From: Ligilactobacillus sp900765635
Lineage (GTDB): Bacteria; Bacillota; Bacilli; Lactobacillales; Lactobacillaceae
Length of the DNA stretch: 64,000 bases
NCBI RefSeq assembly: GCF_949152225.1
Contig: NZ_CASCJC010000001.1
Location: 1,302,001 to 1,366,000 of the forward strand
Reading direction: 5' to 3'
This document shows, in pieces, positions 25,661 to 34,895 of the stretch (position 1 is its first letter; every line of letters begins with the position of its first letter). The position numbers and the translations under genes were made by a program. The notes under the pieces were generated by a model. That model was not told where the DNA came from. It saw nothing but the letters and a program-made list of their open reading frames with translations, and did no database searches.

Positions 25661-26776
25661 CTAGTTTTTCTCTTTGATTTCTCGTTTAGAGTGTGCTGGC
25701 TTTGCAAAGATCATGCGCCCTGCATCAGTTTGCAATGCACTAGTCACTTCAACTTCAATCGTTTGATTCATGAAGTAACGGCCATCTTCTACGACAATCA
25801 TCGTACCATCGTCTAAATACGCTACACCTTGTTGTCTTTCAGTCCCGTTTTTAATGACCATAACCTCAAGTTTTTCTCCTGGGATTACCCGTGGCTTAAG
25901 TGACTTAGCCAAGGCATTAACATTTAAAACTTGGACATTTTGAAACTCAGATACCTTATTTAAATTGTAATCGTTGGTAATAATGACTGCATCTAACATC
26001 TTAGCTAGTTTAATCAATTTACTATCAACTTCTTGAATGTCTTCAAAATCACCATCATACATTTCAACCGGTAAAATATGTTCAGAACGAAGCCGATTTA
26101 AAATATCTAGTCCACGTCTTCCTCTAACACGTTTAATACTGTCACCAGAATCAGCAATGTATTGTAACTCATACAATACAAAATTAGGCACAACCAATGT
26201 TCCTTCTAAAAAACCAGTCTTAGCTAAATCATAAATGCGCCCATCAATCAAAATATTAGTGTCTAATAACTTATATTTGTGGAAATTATCTCCCACTTTA
26301 CGTTCTAAAATATCTGCTGTTTGCTCTTCAACTTCAACTTTCTTTTTCTTGGTAAAAAGTTTGCGCAAATCGCCAAAACGATCTTTTCCAACGACCAAAC
26401 CCATATAAGCAAAAATAATCATCAAAACAATCGGCAAAATAGTATTTAAAAAGAATGATTGCGCACGGTAAAAAATCGTCGAAATTAAAACGGCGATCAA
26501 TAAACCAACAATAATAAAAATTCCTTCTGTAATGATGACTTCTGGTTTTTGCTTGGTTAATAGGTTTTCACAATTTTTAATGACACGTTCAAGCGGCCCA
26601 GCTAAGAGCAAACCTAAAACAGACATTATGACCAAACCTAATACCATATTGACTGCTGAATTATTCAATAAAAAATTATCTTCTAGACCACAAATTTGCC
26701 AAAAAGTCGGAATAAAAGAAAATCCTGCACCTATCCCCAAAACGGCAAAGATTAACTGTATCATTCGTTTTCGCAT
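25661..26776 (-). CDS. yacL: PIN/TRAM domain membrane protein (YacL type)
   Basis: 371 residues. Four likely membrane helices in residues 5-140, then a PIN nuclease domain (LLDTNILIDGRIYDLAKTGF, AVIITNDYNLNKV) and a C-terminal TRAM RNA-binding domain (GEKLEVMVIKNGTERQQGVA, TMIVVEDGRYF). Family function is unknown; a membrane-bound RNase or toxin-like role has been suggested. Standard place between radA and gltX. Confidence 0.9.
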   Translation of the reverse strand: MRKRMIQLIFAVLGIGAGFSFIPTFWQICGLEDNFLLNNSAVNMVLGLVIMSVLGLLLAGPLERVIKNCENLLTKQKPEVIITEGIFIIVGLLIAVLISTIFYRAQSFFLNTILPIVLMIIFAYMGLVVGKDRFGDLRKLFTKKKKVEVEEQTADILERKVGDNFHKYKLLDTNILIDGRIYDLAKTGFLEGTLVVPNFVLYELQYIADSGDSIKRVRGRRGLDILNRLRSEHILPVEMYDGDFEDIQEVDSKLIKLAKMLDAVIITNDYNLNKVSEFQNVQVLNVNALAKSLKPRVIPGEKLEVMVIKNGTERQQGVAYLDDGTMIVVEDGRYFMNQTIEVEVTSALQTDAGRMIFAKPAHSKREIKEKN

Positions 26777-26800
26777 CTAATCAATCACTTCCTAATCATA

Positions 26801-28180
26801 TTAGCTAAATACCAGCTTTAATGCTTGTTTTAGCGTTTTCACCCCTACAACTTCGATATTTCCTGGGAAATTCCAGCCATCGCCTAAATTATTTTGCGGG
26901 ACAAATACCCGTTTAAATCCAAGCTTAGCAGCCTCACTTACTCGCTGTTCAATATGTGTGACTCGCCTAATTTCACCGGTTAATCCCAATTCGCCAATAA
27001 AACAATCACTTGGATCAGTCTCAAAATCACGATAACTTGAAACTAAACTAATAGCCAAAGCCAAATCAATTGCCGGTTCATCTAATTTAACGCCACCAGC
27101 TGCTTTAAGATAAGCATCTTGATTTTGTAATAATAGTCCGGCCCGTTTTTCCAGTACAGCCATGATTAAAGAAACACGGTTATGGTCAAGCCCTGTTGTT
27201 GTCCGTTTGGCATTTCCAAAAGCCGTTGGTGTTACTAAAGCTTGAACTTCAACCAAAATCGGTCGTGTTCCTTCCAACGAAGCTACAACAGCTGAGCCCG
27301 TTGCTCCTTTGAGCCTTTCTTCTAAAAAAACTTGCGAAGGATTGGCTACTTCTACCAAACCGCCTTCACGCATCTCAAAGATTCCAATTTCATTTGTTGA
27401 CCCAAAGCGATTTTTTACTGCTCGCAAAATTCGATAAGTCCGATGCTGATCACCTTCAAAATAAAGCACAGTATCCACCATATGCTCTAAAATTTTAGGC
27501 CCAGCAATGGCCCCACCTTTAGTCACATGCCCAACCACAAAAATCGTAATACCATTAGTTTTTGCAATCTGCATCAAATCTGCTGTAACTTCTCTAATCT
27601 GAGCTACACTCCCAACCGCCGAATCCATTTCTGGTTCTTGCATGGTTTGTACCGAATCAATCACCACGTACTCTGGTTTTAAATCAGCGATGCTTTGTTT
27701 AATACTATTCATATCAGTTTCTGGATATAAGTAAAATTCGGTTCCTTCTAAAGCTAAACGTTGTGCACGTAACTTAATTTGTGTCGCACTTTCTTCCCCT
27801 GAAACATATAAGACACGCCGTTTTTCTTGGGCAAGCTGACCAGATACTTGTAATAATAGCGTTGATTTACCAATCCCTGGATCACCGCCAATCAACACCA
27901 AAGACCCTGGAACAATCCCACCGCCTAAAACACGATTTAGCTCAGCTAACTTGGTTTCAACTCGAATTGTTTGTTTAGCACTAATTTCACTGATTAACTG
28001 TGGCTTAACCGTACTTCCAGCCAAGCTTTTACGCGGTTGTGCTTTTGCTTTTGACGCAGAAGTCGCCTGAATTTCTTCTAACATACTATTCCATGCCCCA
28101 CAATTAGGACATTTCCCTAAATAACGTGGTGAAGTATAACCACAACTTTGACAAGTATATTGCGTTTTAACTTTCGCCAT
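26801..28180 (-). CDS. radA: DNA repair protein RadA
   Basis: 459 residues from MAKVKTQYTCQSCGYTSPRY with AAAGGAGG upstream. N-terminal zinc finger (CQSCG, CPNCG), RecA-like ATPase (Walker A GGDPGIGKST), the RadA-specific KNRFGSTNEIG motif, and a C-terminal Lon-like domain (GGVKLDEPAIDLALAISLVS). Branch migration in recombination. Followed by yacL after 24 bases. Confidence 0.95.
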   Translation of the reverse strand: MAKVKTQYTCQSCGYTSPRYLGKCPNCGAWNSMLEEIQATSASKAKAQPRKSLAGSTVKPQLISEISAKQTIRVETKLAELNRVLGGGIVPGSLVLIGGDPGIGKSTLLLQVSGQLAQEKRRVLYVSGEESATQIKLRAQRLALEGTEFYLYPETDMNSIKQSIADLKPEYVVIDSVQTMQEPEMDSAVGSVAQIREVTADLMQIAKTNGITIFVVGHVTKGGAIAGPKILEHMVDTVLYFEGDQHRTYRILRAVKNRFGSTNEIGIFEMREGGLVEVANPSQVFLEERLKGATGSAVVASLEGTRPILVEVQALVTPTAFGNAKRTTTGLDHNRVSLIMAVLEKRAGLLLQNQDAYLKAAGGVKLDEPAIDLALAISLVSSYRDFETDPSDCFIGELGLTGEIRRVTHIEQRVSEAAKLGFKRVFVPQNNLGDGWNFPGNIEVVGVKTLKQALKLVFS

Positions 28181-28265
28181 ATATTTTCCTCCTTTCATTT
28201 TAGATATCATATATCCTTATTTTATCATCTTTTACTCACTAAACCACATTTAAGCCTTGATTTTT

Positions 28266-28802
28266 TTACAATCCCGAAGAGCCAAAACCACCTTGGCGTG
28301 TTTGCTTAGGTTGTTTTTCTTGGTCAGCCAATAAATAAGGCATAAAAATTCCTTGTCCGATACGTTCACCTTTTTTCAAATGAATATCTTTGATTCCAAA
28401 GTTAATCATCTGAAAGAAAATAGCTCCTTCATTTGCTTCATTATTATAATAATCCGCATCAACTATCCCCACACCATTTGGTAAAATCATATTACGTTTC
28501 AACGGGTTACTTGAACGATTAGCCAACATTAGAAATTCATCAGGCTGCATATAAGCCTTAATTCCGGTTGGTATTAAATAAGGTTTTAACACCGCACTTG
28601 CATCCAAGTACTCTTGATTGGTAATTTCTTTTTGTTTTCGTAATGCACGTAAAACCTTTAAGAAATTTAATTTCCAGATACTAGGCAACACAAAATCTTC
28701 GGCACAAAAGAAATCATACCCTGCCGCTTGTTTAGTTGCACGTACTGGCAATTGAATATTTTTATCTTGATATTTTGAAACAATTTCAAATCCTCGTTGC
28801 AT
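28266..28802 (-). CDS. dut: dUTP diphosphatase
   Basis: 178 residues. Motifs in order: AAGYDFFCAED, ANRSSNPLKRNM, LPNGVGIVDADYYNN, ERIGQGIF and the C-terminal GGFGSSGL arm. Hydrolyses dUTP to dUMP. It is longer than the 145-150 residues of the standard trimeric form because of an insert around residues 40-65, as in the lactococcal and phage-like group. Divergent from the GNAT gene. Confidence 0.92.
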   Translation of the reverse strand: MQRGFEIVSKYQDKNIQLPVRATKQAAGYDFFCAEDFVLPSIWKLNFLKVLRALRKQKEITNQEYLDASAVLKPYLIPTGIKAYMQPDEFLMLANRSSNPLKRNMILPNGVGIVDADYYNNEANEGAIFFQMINFGIKDIHLKKGERIGQGIFMPYLLADQEKQPKQTRQGGFGSSGL

Positions 28803-28897
28803 TTTTTACCTCGTATTAACTATTTTTCATCACTTATATAATATACCACTAAACCTAGTAATAATGGTATCTCTTGGGCTAAAGTTTCGTGAAAATA

Positions 28898-28906
28898 TGT
28901 TATAAT
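28898..28906 (+). promoter_or_regulatory. extended -10 of the GNAT-rpiA unit
   Basis: TGTTATAAT gives an extended -10 element 28 bases before the GNAT start codon; no clear -35 is seen. Confidence 0.5.
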
Positions 28907-28934
28907 ATTTCTGTGAAATGGAGGAGATTTTTTT

Positions 28935-29219
28935 ATGAATTATCATTGGCAAAAAGATTCATTAGCAATCCTTGATGACGAACAAAAAATCATTGCCGAA
29001 ATCGGTTTTAAGATGATTAACGATGAACAAACTTATGTAGTCGAAAGAACGTGGGTCGACCCTAATACACGTGGCCAAGGTTTGGCAGGTAAGATTACTG
29101 TTTACTTCTTAAAAGAAGTCAAAAAGCAAGCTAAAACTGTTTTACCTTTATGCCCATATACGCAAGCTTTCTTTGAAAAACACGCTGAATATACTACACT
29201 TTTATTCAAACAACCTTAG
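28935..29219 (+). CDS. small GNAT-type N-acetyltransferase (YjdJ-like)
   Basis: 94 residues. The acetyl-CoA loop is seen as VDPNTRGQGLAGKITVYFLK, followed by PLCPYTQAFFEKH, the pattern of the short single-domain GNAT group (DUF4442-like YjdJ proteins). Ribosome site GGAGG before the ATG. Co-transcribed with rpiA, 20 bases downstream. Substrate unknown. Confidence 0.85.
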   Translation: MNYHWQKDSLAILDDEQKIIAEIGFKMINDEQTYVVERTWVDPNTRGQGLAGKITVYFLKEVKKQAKTVLPLCPYTQAFFEKHAEYTTLLFKQP

Positions 29220-29239
29220 TTGCAGGAGGAATTTTTTAG

Positions 29240-29926
29240 ATGGATCAAAATCAATTAAAACAACTCGTTGGTGAAAAATCAGTCGATTGGATTAAAGATG
29301 GTATGATTGTTGGTTTAGGAACTGGCTCAACTGTTAAATTCATGGTAGACGCATTAGGACAAAAAATTCAAGCAGGCGAGCTTAAAAACATCATTGGAGT
29401 TACAACTTCCAAAGTTACCGCCAAACAAGCCCAACAACTCGGAATCACACTTAAATCAGTTGATGAAGTCGATCATATCGATTTAACTATCGATGGTGCC
29501 GATGAAATCAGTGCAGCCTTTCACGGAATCAAGGGTGGCGGTGCTGCTTTACTTTTCGAAAAAATTGTTGCAACAAACTCTTCCAAAAATATTTGGATTG
29601 TCGATCAAAGCAAGATGGTACAAGATTTAGGTGCTTTCCCTTTGCCAGTTGAAGTCATTCCTTATGGTAGTCAAAAAGTTTTTGAGCGTTTCGAAGCTAA
29701 AGGATTTAAACCAACTTTTCGTAAAAAAGAAGATGGTGGTTTATTATTGACCGATTCAGATAACTACATTATCGATTTACACCTTGAAAAAATCACCAAT
29801 CCTCATGAATTAGCCACATATTTAGATCAACAAGTCGGCATAGTTGAACATGGCTTATTCTTAGATCTTGTCAACACTGTGATTGTCGGTGAACAAGATG
29901 GTCCTAAAGTCTTAGAAGCACGTTAA
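29240..29926 (+). CDS. rpiA: ribose-5-phosphate isomerase A
   Basis: 228 residues. Motifs: VGLGTGSTVKFMVDALG, LTIDGADEISAAFHGIKGGG (catalytic Asp/Glu region) and EVIPYGSQKVFERF. Interconverts ribose-5-phosphate and ribulose-5-phosphate in the pentose phosphate pathway. AGGAGG upstream; followed by a terminator. Confidence 0.96.
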   Translation: MDQNQLKQLVGEKSVDWIKDGMIVGLGTGSTVKFMVDALGQKIQAGELKNIIGVTTSKVTAKQAQQLGITLKSVDEVDHIDLTIDGADEISAAFHGIKGGGAALLFEKIVATNSSKNIWIVDQSKMVQDLGAFPLPVEVIPYGSQKVFERFEAKGFKPTFRKKEDGGLLLTDSDNYIIDLHLEKITNPHELATYLDQQVGIVEHGLFLDLVNTVIVGEQDGPKVLEAR

Positions 29927-29946
29927 TACATGAGCTTAATTTCAAT

Positions 29947-29980
29947 AAAAACATCAAGGCTGCATTGCTTTGATGTTTTT
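29947..29980 (+). terminator. terminator of rpiA
   Basis: AACATCAA and TTGATGTT arms with a small internal GC pair, followed by six T residues, 20 bases after the stop. Confidence 0.8.
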
Positions 29981-30100
29981 TATTATTCTCCAAGTTAAAA
30001 ATTTATAAAGCGAATAATCCTAACCATAATCTTTTTCATCATATTTTAATTTTTAAAGAAAGTCTTACTCAAAAAATTAATTATTTTCAATCTCTAAGAG

Positions 30101-30129
30101 TTGAATAATTACTGTTTTTGCCTTACAAT
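30101..30129 (+). promoter_or_regulatory. promoter of pepC
   Basis: TTGAAT (30101-30106) and TACAAT (30124-30129) are 17 bases apart, 31 bases before the pepC start. The rest of the gap to rpiA holds nothing else seen. Confidence 0.6.
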
Positions 30130-30160
30130 ATGGTTAATTTGTTAAAGGAGAGTGACTCTA

Positions 30161-31495
30161 ATGACCAACGCAATTACTACTGATCAACTTAATAATTTTA
30201 AAACTGCATTAGATGAACATCCAGCTCATGCTGTGATTGAACGGGCCGTTACTAAAAACGGCATCTTTGCTGCTAGCGAAGATTACCGCTCCTACGTTAA
30301 CATGGATCCGGTCTTTTCGATTGATATCGATACCGGTAAAGTTGCTAACCAAAAACAATCCGGCCGTTGTTGGATGTTTGCCGCATTAAACACAATGCGT
30401 CATTTTATGAAAGATAAATTCAAGGTAGCACCTGATTTTGAATTATCTCAAAGCTACACTTTCTTTTGGGATAAACTAGAAAAAGCTAACTACTTCTATG
30501 AAAATGTCTTAAAGACCGCTAGCTTACCAACAAGTGATCGTAAGGTAGCTTGGTTGATGCAAACACCTCAACAAGACGGTGGTCAATGGGATATGATCGT
30601 AGCAATCATCGAAAAATACGGCGTTGTTCCTAAGTCCGTTATGCCTGAAACCTTCAGTTCTTCTGCATCTAGCCAATTTAATAAGACATTAAACCTTAAA
30701 TTACGCAAAGATGCTGTTACATTACGTGAATTAGTTGCAGCCGGCGCAAGCCAAGAAGAAATTACGGCTCGCAAAGAAAAAATGTTAAGCGAAGTTTATC
30801 GCCTTGCAGCGTTTAGTTTCGGCCAACCACCTGTTAAGTTTGACTTTGAATATCGTGATACAGATAACAACTATCACATTGACAAAAACTTAACACCACA
30901 AGAATTTTATCAAAAATATATCGGTTGGGATTTAAACGACTATGTTTCTATCATTAATGGTCCTACCGCTGATAAGCCATACAATCACATTTATACCATC
31001 GAAATGTTAGGTAACGTGGTTGGTGGACGTGAAGTGCGCCACTTAAATGTTGACATGGATACTTTCCGTAAAGTTACCATCAAACAATTAGAATCCGGCG
31101 AAAGTGTTTGGTTTGGTTGTGATGTTGGTCAATCTTCTGATCGTCAAAAAGGAATCATGGATACTGAACTTTATCATAAAGATGAACTACTCGGCATCGA
31201 TTTAGCAATGTCTAAAGCAGAACGCCTTGATTACGGTGAAAGTTTAATGACCCATGCCATGGTCTTGACAGGTGTCGATTTGGTCGATGGTCAACCAACT
31301 AAATGGAAAGTCGAAAATTCTTGGGGCGACAAGGTCGGTACTAATGGTTTCTTTGTAATGAGTGATGATTGGATGGAAGAATATTGCTATCAAATCGTCG
31401 TTAATAAAAAATTCTTGCCAGAAGAATTACAAGAAGTCTTAAAAGAAGAAGCACGTATCTTAGCACCTTGGGATCCAATGGGTTCTTTAGCTTAA
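30161..31495 (+). CDS. pepC: aminopeptidase C (bleomycin hydrolase family)
   Basis: 444 residues from ATG 30161 (AAAGGAGAG upstream; a GTG at 30152 overlaps that site). C1B peptidase with the catalytic Cys in NQKQSGRCWMFAALN, His in LMTHAMVLTGV and Asn in WKVENSWGD. Cytoplasmic hexameric peptidase that trims peptides from the N-terminus, a hallmark of lactic acid bacteria. Single gene with its own promoter and a shared terminator. Confidence 0.96.
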   Translation: MTNAITTDQLNNFKTALDEHPAHAVIERAVTKNGIFAASEDYRSYVNMDPVFSIDIDTGKVANQKQSGRCWMFAALNTMRHFMKDKFKVAPDFELSQSYTFFWDKLEKANYFYENVLKTASLPTSDRKVAWLMQTPQQDGGQWDMIVAIIEKYGVVPKSVMPETFSSSASSQFNKTLNLKLRKDAVTLRELVAAGASQEEITARKEKMLSEVYRLAAFSFGQPPVKFDFEYRDTDNNYHIDKNLTPQEFYQKYIGWDLNDYVSIINGPTADKPYNHIYTIEMLGNVVGGREVRHLNVDMDTFRKVTIKQLESGESVWFGCDVGQSSDRQKGIMDTELYHKDELLGIDLAMSKAERLDYGESLMTHAMVLTGVDLVDGQPTKWKVENSWGDKVGTNGFFVMSDDWMEEYCYQIVVNKKFLPEELQEVLKEEARILAPWDPMGSLA

Positions 31496-31504
31496 TAAAT
31501 GCTT

Positions 31505-31548
31505 AAAAAGTCTCATGCTTACAATCCAAAGTAAGCATGAGACTTTTT
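31505..31548. terminator. bidirectional terminator between pepC and gpmA
   Basis: A perfect 18-bp inverted repeat (AAAAAGTCTCATGCTTAC and its complement) with an eight-base loop and T runs on both strands serves the two convergent genes. Confidence 0.9.
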
Positions 31549-31553
31549 AGTTT

Positions 31554-32225
31554 TTAAAGAATAATTTTATTTAAAACACGTAACTTATCATCTAAATCAT
31601 AAATAATCGGTTCTGCATTAGCAACTTCTAAGCCATCTACATCATCTGGGGCTATTTTTTCAAGATATTTAATCAATGCCCGCAATGAACTACCGTGAGC
31701 CACAATCAATTGATTATTTCCTTTTAACAACTCTGGAGCAATCACATCTTGCCAATAAGGTAACAGACGTTTTTCCGTCATCTCTAAACTTTCAGCCAGC
31801 GGTAAAATGCTTGCAGGATAATTTTTATAGCGCCTATCTCCCTCAAAACTAACTAATTGAGGTGGGAGCGCAAAATATGAACGACGCCATAAAGCAACTT
31901 GCTTAGAGCCATAAACTTTTCTGGTCTCATCTTTATTTAAACCACGCAATGCTCCATAATGGCGCTCATTTAAACGCCACGTTTTATGTAGTGGTACCCA
32001 TAATTGACCAATTTGTTCAGCTACAATATTTGCAGTACTAATTGCTCTAACTAAAACAGAAGTATGGATCGCTGTAAATTGTATTTGTTGATTAGCTAGT
32101 AAAATTCCTGCATTCTTAGCTTGTTGTCGTCCCAACTCTGTCAGCGTCACATCAGACCAGCCCGTATAAGTATTAGTTTGATTAGCGGTACTTTGACCAT
32201 GTCGTATTAAAACTAGTTTAACCAT
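31554..32225 (-). CDS. gpmA: 2,3-bisphosphoglycerate-dependent phosphoglycerate mutase
   Basis: 223 residues. Motifs: LIRHGQSTANQTNTYTGWSD with the phospho-histidine, RLNERHYGALRGLNKDE, and IVAHGSSLRALIKYL with the second His. Interconverts 3- and 2-phosphoglycerate in glycolysis. Slightly short and the WRRSYFALPPQL region differs from the housekeeping consensus, so this could be a second copy; that is inference. Confidence 0.88.
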   Translation of the reverse strand: MVKLVLIRHGQSTANQTNTYTGWSDVTLTELGRQQAKNAGILLANQQIQFTAIHTSVLVRAISTANIVAEQIGQLWVPLHKTWRLNERHYGALRGLNKDETRKVYGSKQVALWRRSYFALPPQLVSFEGDRRYKNYPASILPLAESLEMTEKRLLPYWQDVIAPELLKGNNQLIVAHGSSLRALIKYLEKIAPDDVDGLEVANAEPIIYDLDDKLRVLNKIIL

Positions 32226-32283
32226 TTATTTACCTTCTTATCATAAATTATCTTCAATCATACCAAAAAATACTGGTTAAAAC

Positions 32284-32320
32284 AAAAGAGGATGACACGC
32301 CGTTGGCATCATCCTCTTTT
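32284..32320 (-). terminator. terminator of the NlpC/P60 hydrolase gene
   Basis: AAAAGAGGATGA and TCATCCTCTTTT form a 12-bp stem about 34 bases after the stop codon. Confidence 0.8.
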
Positions 32321-32353
32321 GATTATATAACTTTTAAGAATTTAATTGTTAAA

Positions 32354-33412
32354 TTAATTCAAGCGAACAGCAAATGATGGTGTGAAGTATGCTGTGCTAC
32401 CAATTGTAACTGTTTGACCAGGAGCAGGTGCATGAATGTAGCTACCGCCACCTAAAGAAATCGCAACATGGTATGTTGAACCTTTAGAACCCCAGAATAA
32501 TAAGTCACCAGGTTGAGCTGAACCTACAGGAATCACTGTACCGCAATTTTCTTGTGCAGTTGTTACACGTGGTAAAGACTTACCAAATGCTGCATAAACA
32601 TATTGTACAAAACCAGAGCAATCAAAACCAGCTGGTGTAGAGCCGCCCCAAACATAAGGAACACCGATAAATGACTTAGCATAGTCAATTACATTGCTAT
32701 AGTTGCTTGATGATGGTGCACTTGTTTGGCTACCAGAAACTTGTTCCACTGCCTTAGTTGCATCTGATGCAGCTTGAGCAGCTTGGGAAGCTGTTGTTGC
32801 TTGAGCAGCTATTTGTGCAGCTTCTTGCGCTTGACGTTGTGCTTCTTCAGCAGCCTTCTTTGCTTCATCTTCTGTTGCTTTCTTAACTTCTAATTCAGCA
32901 CGATGTACCGCTAATTGAGCAACATCTTGTTGTAATTGTTTAATTGTTTCTTCTTGTTTATCAGCTGCTTGATCCAATATTTTCTTGTCTGCAGCAACTT
33001 TTTCTTTATCAGCTTTTTGATCTGCTAAAGTTTGATTATTAGCACGAACAACTGTTGCTACTGCAATCGTACGATCAATTGCATCAGTGATACTCTTAGA
33101 ATTAGTAATAAATTCTAACATTGAACCCGCGTTATTTAATTGTGCCGAACGTGCTTGATTTTTTAATTGTTTGTTACGGATTGCAATATTTTTTTGTAAG
33201 GCTTCAATTTCTTTGGCTTTTTGATATTGCTTTGTTTGTAATTCAGCCAATTGTTTTTGACCTTCATTAACTTTTTTAGTTGTTTCTTCAATCTTAGCAT
33301 TAACATCTGCTAAGTCTGATGCTGTATCAGCAGAAACGTTTGTTGTTACAATTCCCATTGCTGTAAAAGCTGTTGCAGCAAATAACACTGCCTTTCCAAA
33401 TTTCTTTTTCAC
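32354..33412 (-). CDS. secreted NlpC/P60 peptidoglycan endopeptidase with coiled coil
   Basis: 352 residues. A signal peptide (AVLFAATAFTAMGIVTTNVSA) leads; residues 30-190 are a long coiled coil, with an Ala/Gln-rich linker to about 230. The C-terminal NlpC/P60 domain shows the catalytic Cys in PAGFDCSGFVQYVYAAFG and His in YHVAISLGGGSYIHAPAPG. The layout is that of CwlO and lactobacillar p40/p75-type gamma-D-Glu-diamino acid endopeptidases that open the wall for growth. A WalR-type box lies upstream. Single gene. Confidence 0.92.
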   Translation of the reverse strand: MKKKFGKAVLFAATAFTAMGIVTTNVSADTASDLADVNAKIEETTKKVNEGQKQLAELQTKQYQKAKEIEALQKNIAIRNKQLKNQARSAQLNNAGSMLEFITNSKSITDAIDRTIAVATVVRANNQTLADQKADKEKVAADKKILDQAADKQEETIKQLQQDVAQLAVHRAELEVKKATEDEAKKAAEEAQRQAQEAAQIAAQATTASQAAQAASDATKAVEQVSGSQTSAPSSSNYSNVIDYAKSFIGVPYVWGGSTPAGFDCSGFVQYVYAAFGKSLPRVTTAQENCGTVIPVGSAQPGDLLFWGSKGSTYHVAISLGGGSYIHAPAPGQTVTIGSTAYFTPSFAVRLN

Positions 33413-33752
33413 TTTCTTGACACCTCTAAAAATCTAATTCTTAAAATAGTTATTTAATAACGTTCTTAACCACGAGAATTATCTTACCATTTTCTCATCT
33501 AATTAACCATTACAGTCAATTTACAAAATGTTATAAATGATAGTCTCAAAATTTCAAATGTTACAAAAACATTGCAGATAATTGTTACAGTTAATCATTT
33601 AATCACAGAATCGTTGATTTATAAGCAAGTTAAACACTTTTACAATTAACTTTACATCGTTTGCAATGTTTCAAATTTGTAATATAACTTTTTTTATTTA
33701 GTCAAAAATAAGCTTTATTAACTAAATAATTACCAAATATTTTTTGCTAATG
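33413..33752. other. 340-bp AT-rich gene-free region upstream of the wall hydrolase
   Basis: No open frame of note. The minus strand holds many TGTAA-type hexamers (near 33509, 33520, 33555, 33585, 33640, 33652), of which one pair meets the WalR spacing exactly. It thus looks like a regulatory region for the wall hydrolase; the last 60 bases lie downstream of the permease gene. Confidence 0.5.
33509..33525 (-). promoter_or_regulatory. WalR (YycF) box
   Basis: On the minus strand TGTAAA, five bases, TGTAAT: an exact fit to the known WalR consensus TGTWAH-N5-TGTWAH, about 97 bases before the hydrolase start codon. Confidence 0.65.
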
Positions 33753-34691
33753 TTACAACCCTTGTACAAGAAACATCAAGATAGGAACGACAATCAATGA
33801 TAGTAAGGTTGTTTCCGTTACCATGATCGCTGCATAATCGGAATCTGCTCCATATAATTTAGCAACTACCGGAGCATTTGTCATAACAGGCATTGCTGCT
33901 TGTAACACAAAAACTTGCTTCATTAAAGTTGGCATCATTACATTATGTAATAAAAGCATCATCAATAACGGTGCACAAACAAAACGCCCTATAATTACAA
34001 GCAAATTTTCGCGCTGGAATGTTAAGTGATTTAAACCAGCTTGTTTGACTGAAATTCCAATAAAGATCATTGATAATGGTACGGTCAAATTTCCTAAATA
34101 CATTAAATCTTTACTAATAAAACTTGGTAAAGAAACATCTGTTAAGACTAAAACTACTCCTAACATAAACCCAAGTAAAGGTGGCGAGAAAATCTTTTTT
34201 AATGTATTTGTAATACTAAATTGTTGTCTTAAGTTAGCATCCCTTTGAATAAAGTATGTACCCCACGTCCAAAATAGTGTCGTATTAGCCATATAGTAAA
34301 TTAAAACATATGGGATACTCTTATCACCAAATAAAGCTTGATTAATTGGTAAGCCTACAAAAACCGTATTGGAGTTAAAAAACATTGATACAAATAGTCC
34401 CCGCTTATTTTGTGAAATACGACATACACGTACTAACACCAAAGCAACTCCTAATAAAATTACCATTGATAATACTGGATAGCCTAAGTCTGGAATTATT
34501 CTTATTAAAGAATGTGCATCAAATTTTTGCATGATTGTATCTACCATGTAACATGGCAACGAAATCTGAGTAACCAAACGTGCCAATAGCTTAGTTTGTT
34601 TTTCATCAAACCAACTTGCTAAAAAATAACCAACACAAATCAATCCTAAAATAATCAAAACACCCGCAATACTTTCAACAAATACTGCCAT
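33753..34691 (-). CDS. AEC-family permease (malate/auxin-carrier type)
   Basis: 312 residues from ATG 34691 (AGAAGGG upstream). Ten likely membrane helices in two groups of five, with GYFLASWFDEKQTKLLARLV, a mid-loop around 160-185 and the family's MFFNSNTVFVGLPINQALFG motif. These carriers export or import organic acids such as malate in lactic acid bacteria; the substrate here is not known. Single gene on the minus strand. Confidence 0.85.
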   Translation of the reverse strand: MAVFVESIAGVLIILGLICVGYFLASWFDEKQTKLLARLVTQISLPCYMVDTIMQKFDAHSLIRIIPDLGYPVLSMVILLGVALVLVRVCRISQNKRGLFVSMFFNSNTVFVGLPINQALFGDKSIPYVLIYYMANTTLFWTWGTYFIQRDANLRQQFSITNTLKKIFSPPLLGFMLGVVLVLTDVSLPSFISKDLMYLGNLTVPLSMIFIGISVKQAGLNHLTFQRENLLVIIGRFVCAPLLMMLLLHNVMMPTLMKQVFVLQAAMPVMTNAPVVAKLYGADSDYAAIMVTETTLLSLIVVPILMFLVQGL

Positions 34692-34895
34692 CTTTAACCC
34701 TTCTTTCAATTCACTATTGGCTAGTATAACATATAACTTGACACTTACTTAAAAAGGTTTTTACTTCTCATTTAATTCACCCAAATTTTTCATTTTATTT
34801 AAAAAAAAACTTTGACTATTTCAAAATACCATTTATCAGTGTATAATCTTGAAATAGAATGCAAAATATTTCGAAATTACTTAAGGAGATTTTTA

